DNA of 64,000 bases from Gelidibacter pelagius (GTDB lineage Bacteria > Bacteroidota > Bacteroidia > Flavobacteriales > Flavobacteriaceae), in contig NZ_JAGEVG010000004.1 of the NCBI RefSeq assembly GCF_017581925.1, positions 181,473 through 245,472 of the forward strand, in the 5' to 3' direction. The notes under the pieces are model-generated. The model did not search any database. It saw only the letters and a program-made list of their open reading frames with translations, and was not told the origin of the DNA. The translations under genes and the position numbers were made by a program. Below, piece by piece: positions 24,979 to 34,215 of this stretch. How positions within the stretch are numbered: the stretch's first letter is position 1; the number at the start of each line of letters is the position of its first letter.

Positions 24979-25959
24979 ATGCACTACGCAGAAAATATTC
25001 TTGAAACCATTGGGAATACTCCTTTGGTCAAACTCAATAAATTAACTGAAGATTTACCATGTTTAGTTTTGGCTAAATATGAAACCTTCAATCCCGGCAA
25101 TTCCGTTAAGGATCGAATGGCGGTTAAAATGGTTGAAGATGCTGAAGCTGACGGCCGATTGAAGCCTGGAGGTACTATTATAGAAGGCACATCTGGAAAT
25201 ACGGGAATGGGATTGGCCTTGGTGGCCATCGTGAAAGGTTACAAATGTATTTTTGTGATGAGCGATAAGCAATCCAAAGAGAAAATGGATATCCTCCGTG
25301 CGGTTGGTGCAGAGGTTGTTGTTTGTCCTACCGATGTAGCACCAGACGATCCAAGAAGTTATTATTCGGTAGCCAAACGTTTGAGTGAAGAAACGCCGAA
25401 TTCTTGGTACGTGAATCAATACGATAATTTAAGCAATACAAAAGCGCATTACGAAAGTACAGGGCCTGAAATCTGGAAACAAACGGGCGGTAAGATTACG
25501 CATTTTGTGGTAGGAGTAGGGACTGGCGGAACGGTTTCTGGCGTTGGCAAATATCTGAAAGAACAAAATCCGAATATCAAAGTCTGGGGAATTGATACCT
25601 ATGGCAGTGTTTTCAAAAAATATCACGAGACCGGAATATTTGACGAAAACGAAATTTATCCTTACGTAACCGAAGGGATTGGTGAAGATATTCTTCCTGA
25701 AAATGTCGATTTTGATATTATTGACGGTTTTGAGAAAGTGACTGATAAGGACGCCGCAGTTTATACCCAATTATTGGCGAAGAAAGAAGGCATGTTCTTA
25801 GGCAATTCTGCGGGAGCCGCCATTAAGGGTCTATTGCAATTGAAAGAACATTTTACTAAAGATGATGTGGTGGTGGTTTTATTCCATGATCATGGCAGTC
25901 GTTATGTGGGCAAAATGTTCAACAACGAGTGGATGAAAGAAATGGGGTATATTGATTAA
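24979..25959 (+). CDS. cysM: PLP-dependent cysteine synthase
   Basis: The protein has 326 residues. The PLP lysine is Lys44 in ETFNPGNSVKDR. The phosphate- and substrate-binding loops are EGTSGNTGMGLA (69-80), then VGVGTGGTVSGVGKYL and FLGNSAGAAIKGLL. It belongs to the O-acetylserine sulfhydrylase/cystathionine beta-synthase fold group. It most likely makes cysteine from O-acetylserine and sulfide, although some close relatives act as cystathionine beta-synthases; the symbol cysM rather than cysK is a choice with moderate certainty. The gene is monocistronic, with a -7 element just upstream and a terminator downstream. Confidence 0.85.
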   Translation: MHYAENILETIGNTPLVKLNKLTEDLPCLVLAKYETFNPGNSVKDRMAVKMVEDAEADGRLKPGGTIIEGTSGNTGMGLALVAIVKGYKCIFVMSDKQSKEKMDILRAVGAEVVVCPTDVAPDDPRSYYSVAKRLSEETPNSWYVNQYDNLSNTKAHYESTGPEIWKQTGGKITHFVVGVGTGGTVSGVGKYLKEQNPNIKVWGIDTYGSVFKKYHETGIFDENEIYPYVTEGIGEDILPENVDFDIIDGFEKVTDKDAAVYTQLLAKKEGMFLGNSAGAAIKGLLQLKEHFTKDDVVVVLFHDHGSRYVGKMFNNEWMKEMGYID

Positions 25960-26085
25960 ATTTTAATAGAATCAAGACCGCTTCGCTATTAGAATCTGGT
26001 CTGCCCGTCCGTAAATTTTTTGAAGGTGGGAATCAAGATTGCTCAGGTATTGATAATCCTTCGGGCTTTTATTTTTCTGTGAGCC

Positions 26086-26124
26086 AAAAAAACTCCTTTT
26101 CTTGCGGAAGCGAAGGAGTTTTTT
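26086..26124 (+). terminator. Terminator after cysM
   Basis: AAAAAACTCCTT at 26086-26097 pairs with AAGGAGTTTTTT at 26113-26124. It works in either direction. Confidence 0.8.
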
Positions 26125-26176
26125 GATTGGACACGGTTCAAGATTTAGTTAAAAATCAAACTTTTGCCACTTCTTG

Positions 26177-26748
26177 CTTCTCGGTTAATTTTGTTATTTG
26201 TCTACATTTAAAAACTTAGCAACCAACTAACTTCTCCTCCTTTTTAAGGAGGAGTGGCTTCTGCTTCCGTAGAGAAGCAGAAGTCGAAGTGGTTTTTAGT
26301 TTGGCTCAATTCATTAGTCCTTGTTATTCTCTTTAATTCTTAAATCGTCGCTTTTGAATAAACCCTTCCGTCTTCATCCCGTATCAGCGGGATGAATCCA
26401 CCTTCCCTTTGAAAGGGAAGGAATTTTTGTTTGAGCTGCGTTTGCTGTTATAATGAAAGAGTATACTTTCATTTCTAACTTCTCGTCAGTTCCTGTTTCT
26501 CAATTAGTTTTATTATTTGTCTACATTTTAAAAATGTGGCTCCCACCAACTTCTCCTCCTTTTTAAGGAGGAGTGGCTTCTGCTTCCGTAGAGAAGCAGA
26601 AGTCGAGGTGGTTTTTAGTTTGGAGCAATTCAATAGTTCTTGTTATTCTCTTTTATTCCTAAATTATCGATTTTTAGAATAAACCCTTCCGTCTTCATCC
26701 CGTATCAGCGGGATGAATCCACCTTCCCTTTTAAAGGGAAGGAATTTT
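26177..26748. repeat. Two tandem copies of a four-hairpin repeat
   Basis: Copies at about 26177-26428 and 26496-26748 are spaced by 319-321 bp and nearly identical over long stretches. Each holds four short inverted repeats in the same order: CTCCTCCTT/AAGGAGGAG, CTTCTGCTTC/GAAGCAGAAG, TTCATCCCG/CGGGATGAA and CCTTCCCTT/AAGGGAAGG. The single-stranded links between the hairpins are also conserved, with scattered substitutions. The 67 bp between copies are not conserved. The family and function are unknown. It lies between two convergent genes. Confidence 0.8.
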
Positions 26749-26801
26749 CAGGGCATCTGTAAGATTGAAAGTATGACGATAAACTTAATTTTTCCAGTGT
26801 T

Positions 26802-29800
26802 TTAGTTTACATTCACTCTCATCCCTTCACTATGACTCGTAAACTCCGGCGCATACATGCTTTGAATGGTCGTGATGCCATTGCTCATATCGCCGCTGTT
26901 ATTCACGCGTAAATCGTATTCAAAAACGTAGATGCCTTTTGGTAAATAGTCGAAGAAGAAATTTGTGGCAGCGTCTTTTGTGCTTTCGTAATAACCCAGT
27001 CCGTCTTGGTATTTATAAGTAGACAACACATTGACGGGTTCGAAACCTGCCGCACGCATATCTTTCATATGTAAGAATTCCATGTCCCTATCGCTTCGTA
27101 ATTCGATTCGTACCCTTACCAAATCGCCAACTTTTAAGTCGGTTTTAGAAGTGATTTCTGAAAGCTGTTCACCTTTGTCGGTATTGGATTTTAAGAACAG
27201 TTTTTTCTTCAATTGCAAAGGTGTTTCGGCAAAAGTTATTTTATCCAAATCCTCAAAATACTGCCAGTACAAACTTCCCCAGGCAATACCGTCGCCTTTT
27301 TTGGTCAAGGTAACATTTGCCATCTCTGGTTTTATTTCAGAGCCATCCCAAGCCGTTTTGTAGTAGCCAGTTCCCGCTTCTACTTTGACGTTCTCTAATT
27401 TTGAAACTTCTATTTTTTCGCCACCCAAAGTAACATCTACCATGTCGGTGACGCTCAACCAATCGCTGCCTTGCAATAACAATGCGTAAACCGCTTCGGT
27501 AGTAGCCTTGGTTGTTTTCCAACTGTTGGTCTGCTTATTCTTAAGCAACCAGATTTTTAGATTATCAATTGTCCGCACGTCATTTTGAATTTCAGAAAAA
27601 GCTTCAATCATGAGTGCTTGGGTTTCAATCGGCGCCTGGTACCAAAACCATGACGCTTTATTACTCTTCCAATACATGCCCATTTCGTCAGAAGTAATAC
27701 TATTCTCTTTTAGGGATTTTAGTATTTTATCAGTTGTTTTAGAATCTTTGGTACGGTGCGAAACCATCGCCATTAGTCCTTTTGCGTACAACGATCGACT
27801 TAACCAATACTTCTGGATATGGGTTTGGTAGTAAGCCGTTATGGTTTGCACCTCTTTGTTTTTGGCGATTTCAGGAAAGAAGCTACGCATGTAGAGATAA
27901 TGCAATTGGGTGTAGCTTAAATGGTCTTTGCTCAAATCCACGTTTTTATCGTATTTGCGAAGGTCTTTGTATTCTTGGACAAATTCCGCATCAAGATAGG
28001 AGATGGCTTTTTTGATCATTTCATTGGAGAACTCTTTGTCTTTAGAGGACTTGACATTGAGATGATCTAAATGCCCAAAACCAACAATAATCTGTTGTGT
28101 AATAAATCGGTTTGGTCGTCCGCCTTCAAACCACGCCCAAGCGCCGTTGCTCATTTGATTGTTTTGAAGTTTGCGTTGCGCCGACTGCAATTCGTTGTTC
28201 ATCTTGTTCATGTCGAACAATAGAGCAATGCGTTTCTTTTGTTCCGTTTCAGATTGGGCATCGCGCAACCAAGGGGTTTCTTCAATAAGAAGACTTTTCA
28301 GTTCTTCATTTTTTTCAAGATTACTGATTAAGGCATCCTGTGAAGCCCATTGATCAAATACTGCTTTAATTCGCGGATTGCTGTTGGCAATATGACTTGC
28401 CAAGGCATTGGCGTAATATCTACTAAAGATTTGTTCGTTGCATTCGTACGGATATTCCATTAAGTAAGGTAAGGCCTGAACGGCATACCACGCTGGATTG
28501 GAGGTCATTTCCAAGGTCAATTTATGATTTTTAAGCGTTTTGGAGTTGTTGACAGCGTTTGTCGCAGCTAATTTGTCCAAAGTAAAAGTGCGTGTTTCAT
28601 TCGAGCGTATCCACATCGGTAAGGTTTCCGTCACCAACATTCTGTTTGAAAGTACAGGCAGTAAGTTTTGTTCGCCATCACTAAATGCACCTGATTTTGC
28701 GATCACTTTGTATTGGACGGCGTCTACATCATCAGGAACGGTAAGGCTCCAAGTAACTTGGGTGTTGCCTTTGGCAGGTACAATAAAAGCCCCCTCTAAC
28801 TCCCCCGAAGTGGGAGAACTGGCTTGTTTGCGAATAATTTTATCAGAGATATCTTTACCTGAAATAGCATCAAATAGTTGGAGTATTGCTCTTCCAGATA
28901 ATGAATTCTCGGTAAGATTGGTAATTTTTGTGCTTATTGAGATTTGATCCCCATGACGTAAGAAACGAGGTGCATTCGGGATCACCATCAATTCTTTTTG
29001 AGTGACGGTTTCCATAGTGGACGTAGCACTTTCTAAGGTTTTGGTATGCGCCAAGAGTTGCAATTTCCATTTTGTCAATGCTTCAGGTGTTGTGAAGCTG
29101 AAAGACACATCGCCGTCGGCATCCGTTTGCAATTGAGGAAAGAAGAATGCCGTTTCTTGAAGGTTTTTACGGATGGCAACGGATTGCAAGTCTTCTTTTG
29201 GCTCAGGTAAATCAGTAGAAGGTTTGTTTGGCTGTTCAGTTGTTTCATTGTCTGTTACGACAATTTCATCCAAGCTTGACTCTGATTCTTCAGCGATCAT
29301 ATTGGATTTCTCCAATTGAACACCAGAGGCACTTCCTCTAACCATTGGCATCATATTATATCTGCCTCGACCAAAATATAACCCGAACCAATCCCACTGA
29401 TCGTAGCTTTGATAAGGGTAGCTCAAATTGTTGGTCGGTAAATAGACGTTAAAATTAGTACTTCCAAAGCTTTGGATGGCGCGTCTTTGGTTGTGGCTAT
29501 AATAAATAGGTTGATATAATGGGCTAAATTGCCATTGATGTGGTTGAAACTGATCTAATGACATATCATACATGCTTGCCAATAGTTCAGCGCTCACTTT
29601 ATCGCCTTGTGGCCCTTTGATGTTGAAACTCCAGGTTTCGTCTGTTCCTGGTTCTAATTTGTCCCTAAACGTTTTCGTTTCAATGGTCAACTCCGATTTT
29701 GGATATGGGACTGCAATGGTCTGTGTCCCGGTTTGAAAACTGTTGAAGGCCGCAAAACTGTAATGTATTGCGAAACCGCCCAAATCGGCATCGGTCACAG

Positions 29801-32800
29801 GAATCGTAATTGATTTTTTATTGTTGCTCAACTGCAGAATATAGGTGTTGATAATCTTTTGACCTTTTTCAACATCCACGGTAATCGCTACGTTTTCTGC
29901 GGCAGAGCCAAAGGTGATGATCACATTTTGACCTGTTTTATAAGTGGACTGATCCGTACTTAAACTAAACAACTGATTATCCGGAAGCGTTTTGTCATCA
30001 GGACTGAACACAAAAGTCCGCGCTTGATCTTTTACCAATTGACCAAACCGATCCTTACTTTCTAAAATAATGATGTAATTGCCAGATTCCCATTTTTTAA
30101 GGTTTTCCAATTTGATATCCTTCGATTTTGAAGTGTCAAAATTGGTCTCAAATACCATCTTGGCTTTCTCCCATGTTTCGGGATTGTGCTCATCTTGATA
30201 CGCTTCATGAGGAAATAATTTTTTAAATTCTTCTCGGGATAAAGCTTGATAATCTGGTGCAGACCACGGGCGTGGTCTTAAAACTTCTTTCGGAGATTGG
30301 AGTTTATAAATTTTGATAGTGCCTTGTGCGGCAACAAATTCGCCATTCAAGTTTTTTGTACTTAGAGAAAGTTGATGGTTTTTTTTCGATTTATCCAATT
30401 GGTTCTCTATACTTATGTTGGCTAAAAGCGCATGGTAACCAACATTCACAATGGTAGTAGTACTGCGGGTTTCACCATTTAAATCTGTAACGTCCGCCGT
30501 GATTTCATAATTGAATACCGGGAGACTGCTTTTGTCCACACTTTCATCAGGAATAGCCTTGAATTTTATTTCGAAATTGCCGTTCTTGTCCGTCATGCTT
30601 TCGCCATGGGCAATTTCTTGCGGTTCACTGTTAAACCACGGTCTATACCAGTAATACCAACGCGGATACTGGACTTTTCTATGCACTCGGTAGACTACTT
30701 TTGCATCCGTAATCGAACTGCCAGCATAGGCTAAAGCATTTCCTTTTATCGTTACAGAATCATTGATTTTGAAGGTTTCAGTGATTGGAAGAAGTTTCGT
30801 TTCAAATTTTGGACGTTTGTATTCTTCAACAGAAATGTTTGCATATCCAAGGCTACCTGCTTGCATGCTTAGACTAAATTGACCGGTTAATCCAGTGTTC
30901 GGCAGAACGAATTCTCCAGAGACTGAACCATAATCGTTGGTCTTGAGCTGCAGTTCCTTGACCACTTCACCATTAACATTGGTGAGCGTCACTTTGGCCG
31001 ATTGATTGGCATAAACCGTGGTCTTTTTGTTTTCTGTTTTTGTGGCAATCCCCTTAAAATAGACAACTTGACCAGGTCTGTAAACACTTCGATCTGTGAA
31101 TAAAAATGAATGATAACTAATCTGTTTTTGATTAGTGTCTCGGTTGTAATATCCTTGGCTATAATAACCCTTGAAGTATGCGGTGTCTGAATTGTTGACC
31201 GCTGTGATATCCATGTTATAATAGTGATTCTTGGAATTCTCCATGCTGAATTCCCCATTTTTATCTGTTTGAAAATTGAGCGTTTTGTACTCGTTATTGT
31301 AATTGATTTGGTATCTAACCGTCACTTTTACACCTTCAATTGGCTGGCCATTGGTTCTATTGATCAATTGAAAAAGCTCTCTATTGCTATCTGATTTAGT
31401 TACCAAAGCCATATTGGTCACTTGAAAGGTTTTGGTGGAGAAAAATCCATCGTTCGAGACATCTGGAGTCGCCACAATAAGATACTGTCCGTTGCTCAAT
31501 TTTGGAACCACAACTTCGGTAGTGTGCACCTGAAAGTCCTTTTCATCCTTGAGCTGCTTGTCCCATTCTTCCGTTACCTTTAACTTTTTGATAAAGGCAT
31601 AACGTTCATCTTGACGGTAGGTCTTATTGAAGCTCTCTAACTGTGATGGTGATAGTTTATAAACTCTAAATTTTAAACTGTTTAAATTTGAATAGCGAAC
31701 CAATATTAAGCTGTTATCTTGAATAGGAACACTATTCTCAGCAGTCAACTGTAAGAAGGGATTTGAAATGATATTCTTTAAAACAGCACATTTTTCTGCA
31801 CCTTTACTTTTCGGGAAATTTTCATTTACAGAATCACAGATAGCAATGGCATCTTTGATTTTCCAACGGACATCAGCATTGGTTTTAGGATCGTAACTTT
31901 GACCTTGTTGATGGTATAATGATGCTATTTCGAAATCGTAAAGTGCAGATACTTCATGGTTTTTATATGAGGATGAAGCTTGTTTGAGACTCTTCAAATA
32001 GACAGCGTCCTTAGCGTTAAAGGTAGCGTTGTTTTTAACGAACTGGAGTCGTTGAATATCAACATCTGCTAAAGCGTAAGGCTCTTTGTCTTTAAGATGA
32101 AATGCGATTAAATTTTTGTAAATCTTTAAAGCTTTTAATTGTAAGGATGTGGAATCTCGATGGGTGATGTCCAGCCTTGAAAAAGTCTTGGCATCCGATA
32201 GAAACTCAGGATTATCAATCTGAAATTTATAAGCAGGTTGAGTGATGCTGGTTTCATCGGTCTGGTAAAAGGCTAAGGCATTGTGATTTAAAAAATCAAA
32301 CAGCGTAGGCCTAAATAGCTTCGAGTCGTTTGCTTTGTGCAACAATTCATCATAATTTACCAATGGAGTTTCTTGAAGGATCAATCCGTTCTTAAGCGAA
32401 TTTTGATAATGAACATCAATTTCCGCAAACAAGGTCTGTAAATCCCAAGTTCTGAAATCGTCCGCATCAACTTTGCTTTCCGTATGGGTTCGGTTATAAA
32501 ATTGATATCGGTTTTGCTGAAAATATTGCCAGTATAAATTGGCGAGCATATTCTCAAGAATGTTCTTGGTCGGAATTTCGCCGTTTGTAATCTGCGATTT
32601 AAAATCGTTAATAATTTTAAGTTGTGCATCTTCTTCTAAAACGAGTGCATATTTGCTTTTATACAGTAAACTTTTGATGTGCTGGGACGTATTCTTATCG
32701 GCGACTGCCAATTTTGAAATTTGTTCGGCAACGGCCAAGGCTGATTTGGTCAAACCTTCATTTTCATGTTTTTCGACCTCTTGCCAGAGTTTTTCGTAAT

Positions 32801-32870
32801 TGTTGGATTGTGCCTGTGCAAAATTCGCAAAAAATATGACCATAAATAGGGCTATAAACTGTTTCATCAT
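26802..32870 (-). CDS. Alpha-2-macroglobulin family protein, 2022 residues
   Basis: A signal peptide (FIALFMVIFFANFAQAQS) is followed by an N-terminal helical region of about 350 residues. Then come MG-type beta domains, including YRPGQVVYFKGIATKTE (the MG2 opening found in bacterial alpha-2-macroglobulins). The thioester motif is CNEQ (Cys1477-Gln1480) in YPYECNEQIFSRYYAN, fitting CxEQ. Before it, the bait-like and anchor segment TPEALTKWKLQLLAHT is conserved. A C-terminal alpha-helical thioester domain and receptor-binding-like beta domain complete it. These proteins are thought to trap proteases in or near the envelope. No lipobox is present, and no adjacent penicillin-binding protein gene of the enterobacterial arrangement is seen. 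A stretch at 28788-28820 resembles an intergenic hairpin repeat. Met2 is an equal start candidate. Confidence 0.92.
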   Translation of the reverse strand: MMKQFIALFMVIFFANFAQAQSNNYEKLWQEVEKHENEGLTKSALAVAEQISKLAVADKNTSQHIKSLLYKSKYALVLEEDAQLKIINDFKSQITNGEIPTKNILENMLANLYWQYFQQNRYQFYNRTHTESKVDADDFRTWDLQTLFAEIDVHYQNSLKNGLILQETPLVNYDELLHKANDSKLFRPTLFDFLNHNALAFYQTDETSITQPAYKFQIDNPEFLSDAKTFSRLDITHRDSTSLQLKALKIYKNLIAFHLKDKEPYALADVDIQRLQFVKNNATFNAKDAVYLKSLKQASSSYKNHEVSALYDFEIASLYHQQGQSYDPKTNADVRWKIKDAIAICDSVNENFPKSKGAEKCAVLKNIISNPFLQLTAENSVPIQDNSLILVRYSNLNSLKFRVYKLSPSQLESFNKTYRQDERYAFIKKLKVTEEWDKQLKDEKDFQVHTTEVVVPKLSNGQYLIVATPDVSNDGFFSTKTFQVTNMALVTKSDSNRELFQLINRTNGQPIEGVKVTVRYQINYNNEYKTLNFQTDKNGEFSMENSKNHYYNMDITAVNNSDTAYFKGYYSQGYYNRDTNQKQISYHSFLFTDRSVYRPGQVVYFKGIATKTENKKTTVYANQSAKVTLTNVNGEVVKELQLKTNDYGSVSGEFVLPNTGLTGQFSLSMQAGSLGYANISVEEYKRPKFETKLLPITETFKINDSVTIKGNALAYAGSSITDAKVVYRVHRKVQYPRWYYWYRPWFNSEPQEIAHGESMTDKNGNFEIKFKAIPDESVDKSSLPVFNYEITADVTDLNGETRSTTTIVNVGYHALLANISIENQLDKSKKNHQLSLSTKNLNGEFVAAQGTIKIYKLQSPKEVLRPRPWSAPDYQALSREEFKKLFPHEAYQDEHNPETWEKAKMVFETNFDTSKSKDIKLENLKKWESGNYIIILESKDRFGQLVKDQARTFVFSPDDKTLPDNQLFSLSTDQSTYKTGQNVIITFGSAAENVAITVDVEKGQKIINTYILQLSNNKKSITIPVTDADLGGFAIHYSFAAFNSFQTGTQTIAVPYPKSELTIETKTFRDKLEPGTDETWSFNIKGPQGDKVSAELLASMYDMSLDQFQPHQWQFSPLYQPIYYSHNQRRAIQSFGSTNFNVYLPTNNLSYPYQSYDQWDWFGLYFGRGRYNMMPMVRGSASGVQLEKSNMIAEESESSLDEIVVTDNETTEQPNKPSTDLPEPKEDLQSVAIRKNLQETAFFFPQLQTDADGDVSFSFTTPEALTKWKLQLLAHTKTLESATSTMETVTQKELMVIPNAPRFLRHGDQISISTKITNLTENSLSGRAILQLFDAISGKDISDKIIRKQASSPTSGELEGAFIVPAKGNTQVTWSLTVPDDVDAVQYKVIAKSGAFSDGEQNLLPVLSNRMLVTETLPMWIRSNETRTFTLDKLAATNAVNNSKTLKNHKLTLEMTSNPAWYAVQALPYLMEYPYECNEQIFSRYYANALASHIANSNPRIKAVFDQWASQDALISNLEKNEELKSLLIEETPWLRDAQSETEQKKRIALLFDMNKMNNELQSAQRKLQNNQMSNGAWAWFEGGRPNRFITQQIIVGFGHLDHLNVKSSKDKEFSNEMIKKAISYLDAEFVQEYKDLRKYDKNVDLSKDHLSYTQLHYLYMRSFFPEIAKNKEVQTITAYYQTHIQKYWLSRSLYAKGLMAMVSHRTKDSKTTDKILKSLKENSITSDEMGMYWKSNKASWFWYQAPIETQALMIEAFSEIQNDVRTIDNLKIWLLKNKQTNSWKTTKATTEAVYALLLQGSDWLSVTDMVDVTLGGEKIEVSKLENVKVEAGTGYYKTAWDGSEIKPEMANVTLTKKGDGIAWGSLYWQYFEDLDKITFAETPLQLKKKLFLKSNTDKGEQLSEITSKTDLKVGDLVRVRIELRSDRDMEFLHMKDMRAAGFEPVNVLSTYKYQDGLGYYESTKDAATNFFFDYLPKGIYVFEYDLRVNNSGDMSNGITTIQSMYAPEFTSHSEGMRVNVN

Positions 32871-33115
32871 TTGAATTGATTTGAATCCTTAACATGGATT
32901 TATGTGTAAGTTAACACGATTAGACCTCTTGAAAAAGACGAAATGCGCCACACCTACGTTTGATTGAGTGAAGTTAACGAATTCTGAAGTTAACTTTATA
33001 ACTTTTTATGATTTAGCAAAAACAATACCAGAACAAATTAAAGGTTAGAGAATATCGAATAGCTAATATCGAATAGTGCTTGAGAATGTTTATTTTTGAA
33101 TTCAGAAACTTCACT

Positions 33116-34069
33116 ATGAAATTCTCTATTTACATTTTCTTTTTTTCATTGACAGCGGTAAGTCAAACTGACTTTCAAAAGGCTGAACAGTTTTTAACTG
33201 ACAAACAATTTTCAAAAGCTGAAATATTGATGAGAAATTATGTGAAGGAGAATCCAAATAACCTTGCTGGAATTGAACTTTTGGGCGATGCGTATGGCCA
33301 TCAGAAAAAATGGGAAGGCGCAATAGAGAACTATAAGAAATTGGTGGAGGCGAGTCCTAAAACGGCTAATTATCATTACAAATATGGTGGTGCATTGGGC
33401 ATGAAAGCCTTATCGGTTAATAAAATGAAAGCGCTATCGATTATCGGAGATGTAAAACAGGCTTTTATTACCGCAGCAGATCTTGATCCAAAGCATATTG
33501 AAGCCCGTTGGGCATTGGTGGAATTGTATATGCAGTTGCCGGGAATTATTGGAGGTAGCATGAGCAAGTCGCTTAAATATGCTGATGAATTGCAACAACT
33601 TTCTAAGGTAGATGGCTATCTGGCAAAAGGCTATATCTATCAATACGATAACGATTTAAAAACCGCTGAAAAATATTACAAACTAGCCGTGGAAGAAGGT
33701 GGTTCCTTAACATGCTATGAGAAGCTCACCAACTTATACGAAGCCCAAAAGCAACCAGATAAGGCCATTGCCAATATGGAGGTAGCTCAGGACAGGCATG
33801 ATAGTAACAGCCTAAATTACGAAATAGGGAAGATGGCTGCGGAAAACAACACCCAGTTGAACAAGGGAGAAAAGCATCTCCATCTGTATATCACTAATTA
33901 CTCTGTGAAAGATGAGGTGCCAAAAGCATGGGCAAATTACCGATTGGCGCAGGTTTATAAACTTAAAAACCATAAGCCTGATGCGTTGAAATATATCGAA
34001 CTTGCTATTGCTGAATTGCCAAAGAATCAACTTTTTCAGTCGGAAAAAACGGTCATTCTTAAACTCTGA
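33116..34069 (+). CDS. Secreted TPR protein
   Basis: I start at the ATG 33116, which gives MKFSIYIFFFSLTAVSQ, a signal peptide; the frame is open 12 codons further upstream with a less suitable beginning. The protein is then 317 residues. TPR repeats run through it: FQKAEQFLTDKQFSKAEILM, AGIELLGDAYGHQKKWEGAI, a central DLDPKHIEARWALVELYM, and YRLAQVYKLKNHKPDALKYI near the end. No enzyme motif is visible. The role is unknown, probably protein binding in the periplasm. It stands alone between the alpha-2-macroglobulin gene (divergent) and mpl. Confidence 0.8.
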   Translation: MKFSIYIFFFSLTAVSQTDFQKAEQFLTDKQFSKAEILMRNYVKENPNNLAGIELLGDAYGHQKKWEGAIENYKKLVEASPKTANYHYKYGGALGMKALSVNKMKALSIIGDVKQAFITAADLDPKHIEARWALVELYMQLPGIIGGSMSKSLKYADELQQLSKVDGYLAKGYIYQYDNDLKTAEKYYKLAVEEGGSLTCYEKLTNLYEAQKQPDKAIANMEVAQDRHDSNSLNYEIGKMAAENNTQLNKGEKHLHLYITNYSVKDEVPKAWANYRLAQVYKLKNHKPDALKYIELAIAELPKNQLFQSEKTVILKL

Positions 34070-34188
34070 CTTTTTATCGCCACGAATACACGAATATTTT
34101 TGTTAATCTCTCTGTGACACTCCGCGTAGCTCAGCGTAATTACTTTCCATCTTCATATAAAATCATTCGCCATTCGCATCAAAAAAAC

Positions 34189-34196
34189 TATCTTTG
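34189..34196 (+). promoter_or_regulatory. Candidate -7 element of mpl
   Basis: TATCTTTG matches TAnnTTTG exactly and lies 19 nt before the ATG at 34216. Just upstream (34072-34150) is a tract of the CTCTGTGACACTCCGCG word-repeat type. Confidence 0.5.
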
Positions 34197-34215
34197 AAGT
34201 CTTCAAAATTAAACT

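Larger units (their letters stand above)
25960..26801. other. Long non-coding region between convergent genes
   Basis: This 842-bp region separates cysM (+) and the alpha-2-macroglobulin gene (-). It contains the cysM terminator (26086-26124) and two tandem copies of a hairpin-rich repeat (26177-26748). The remainder shows no gene. Confidence 0.6.

Noticed and set aside
26177..26748. CRISPR array
   Set aside because: There are only two long copies, each with internal hairpins; no short regular repeats with unique spacers.
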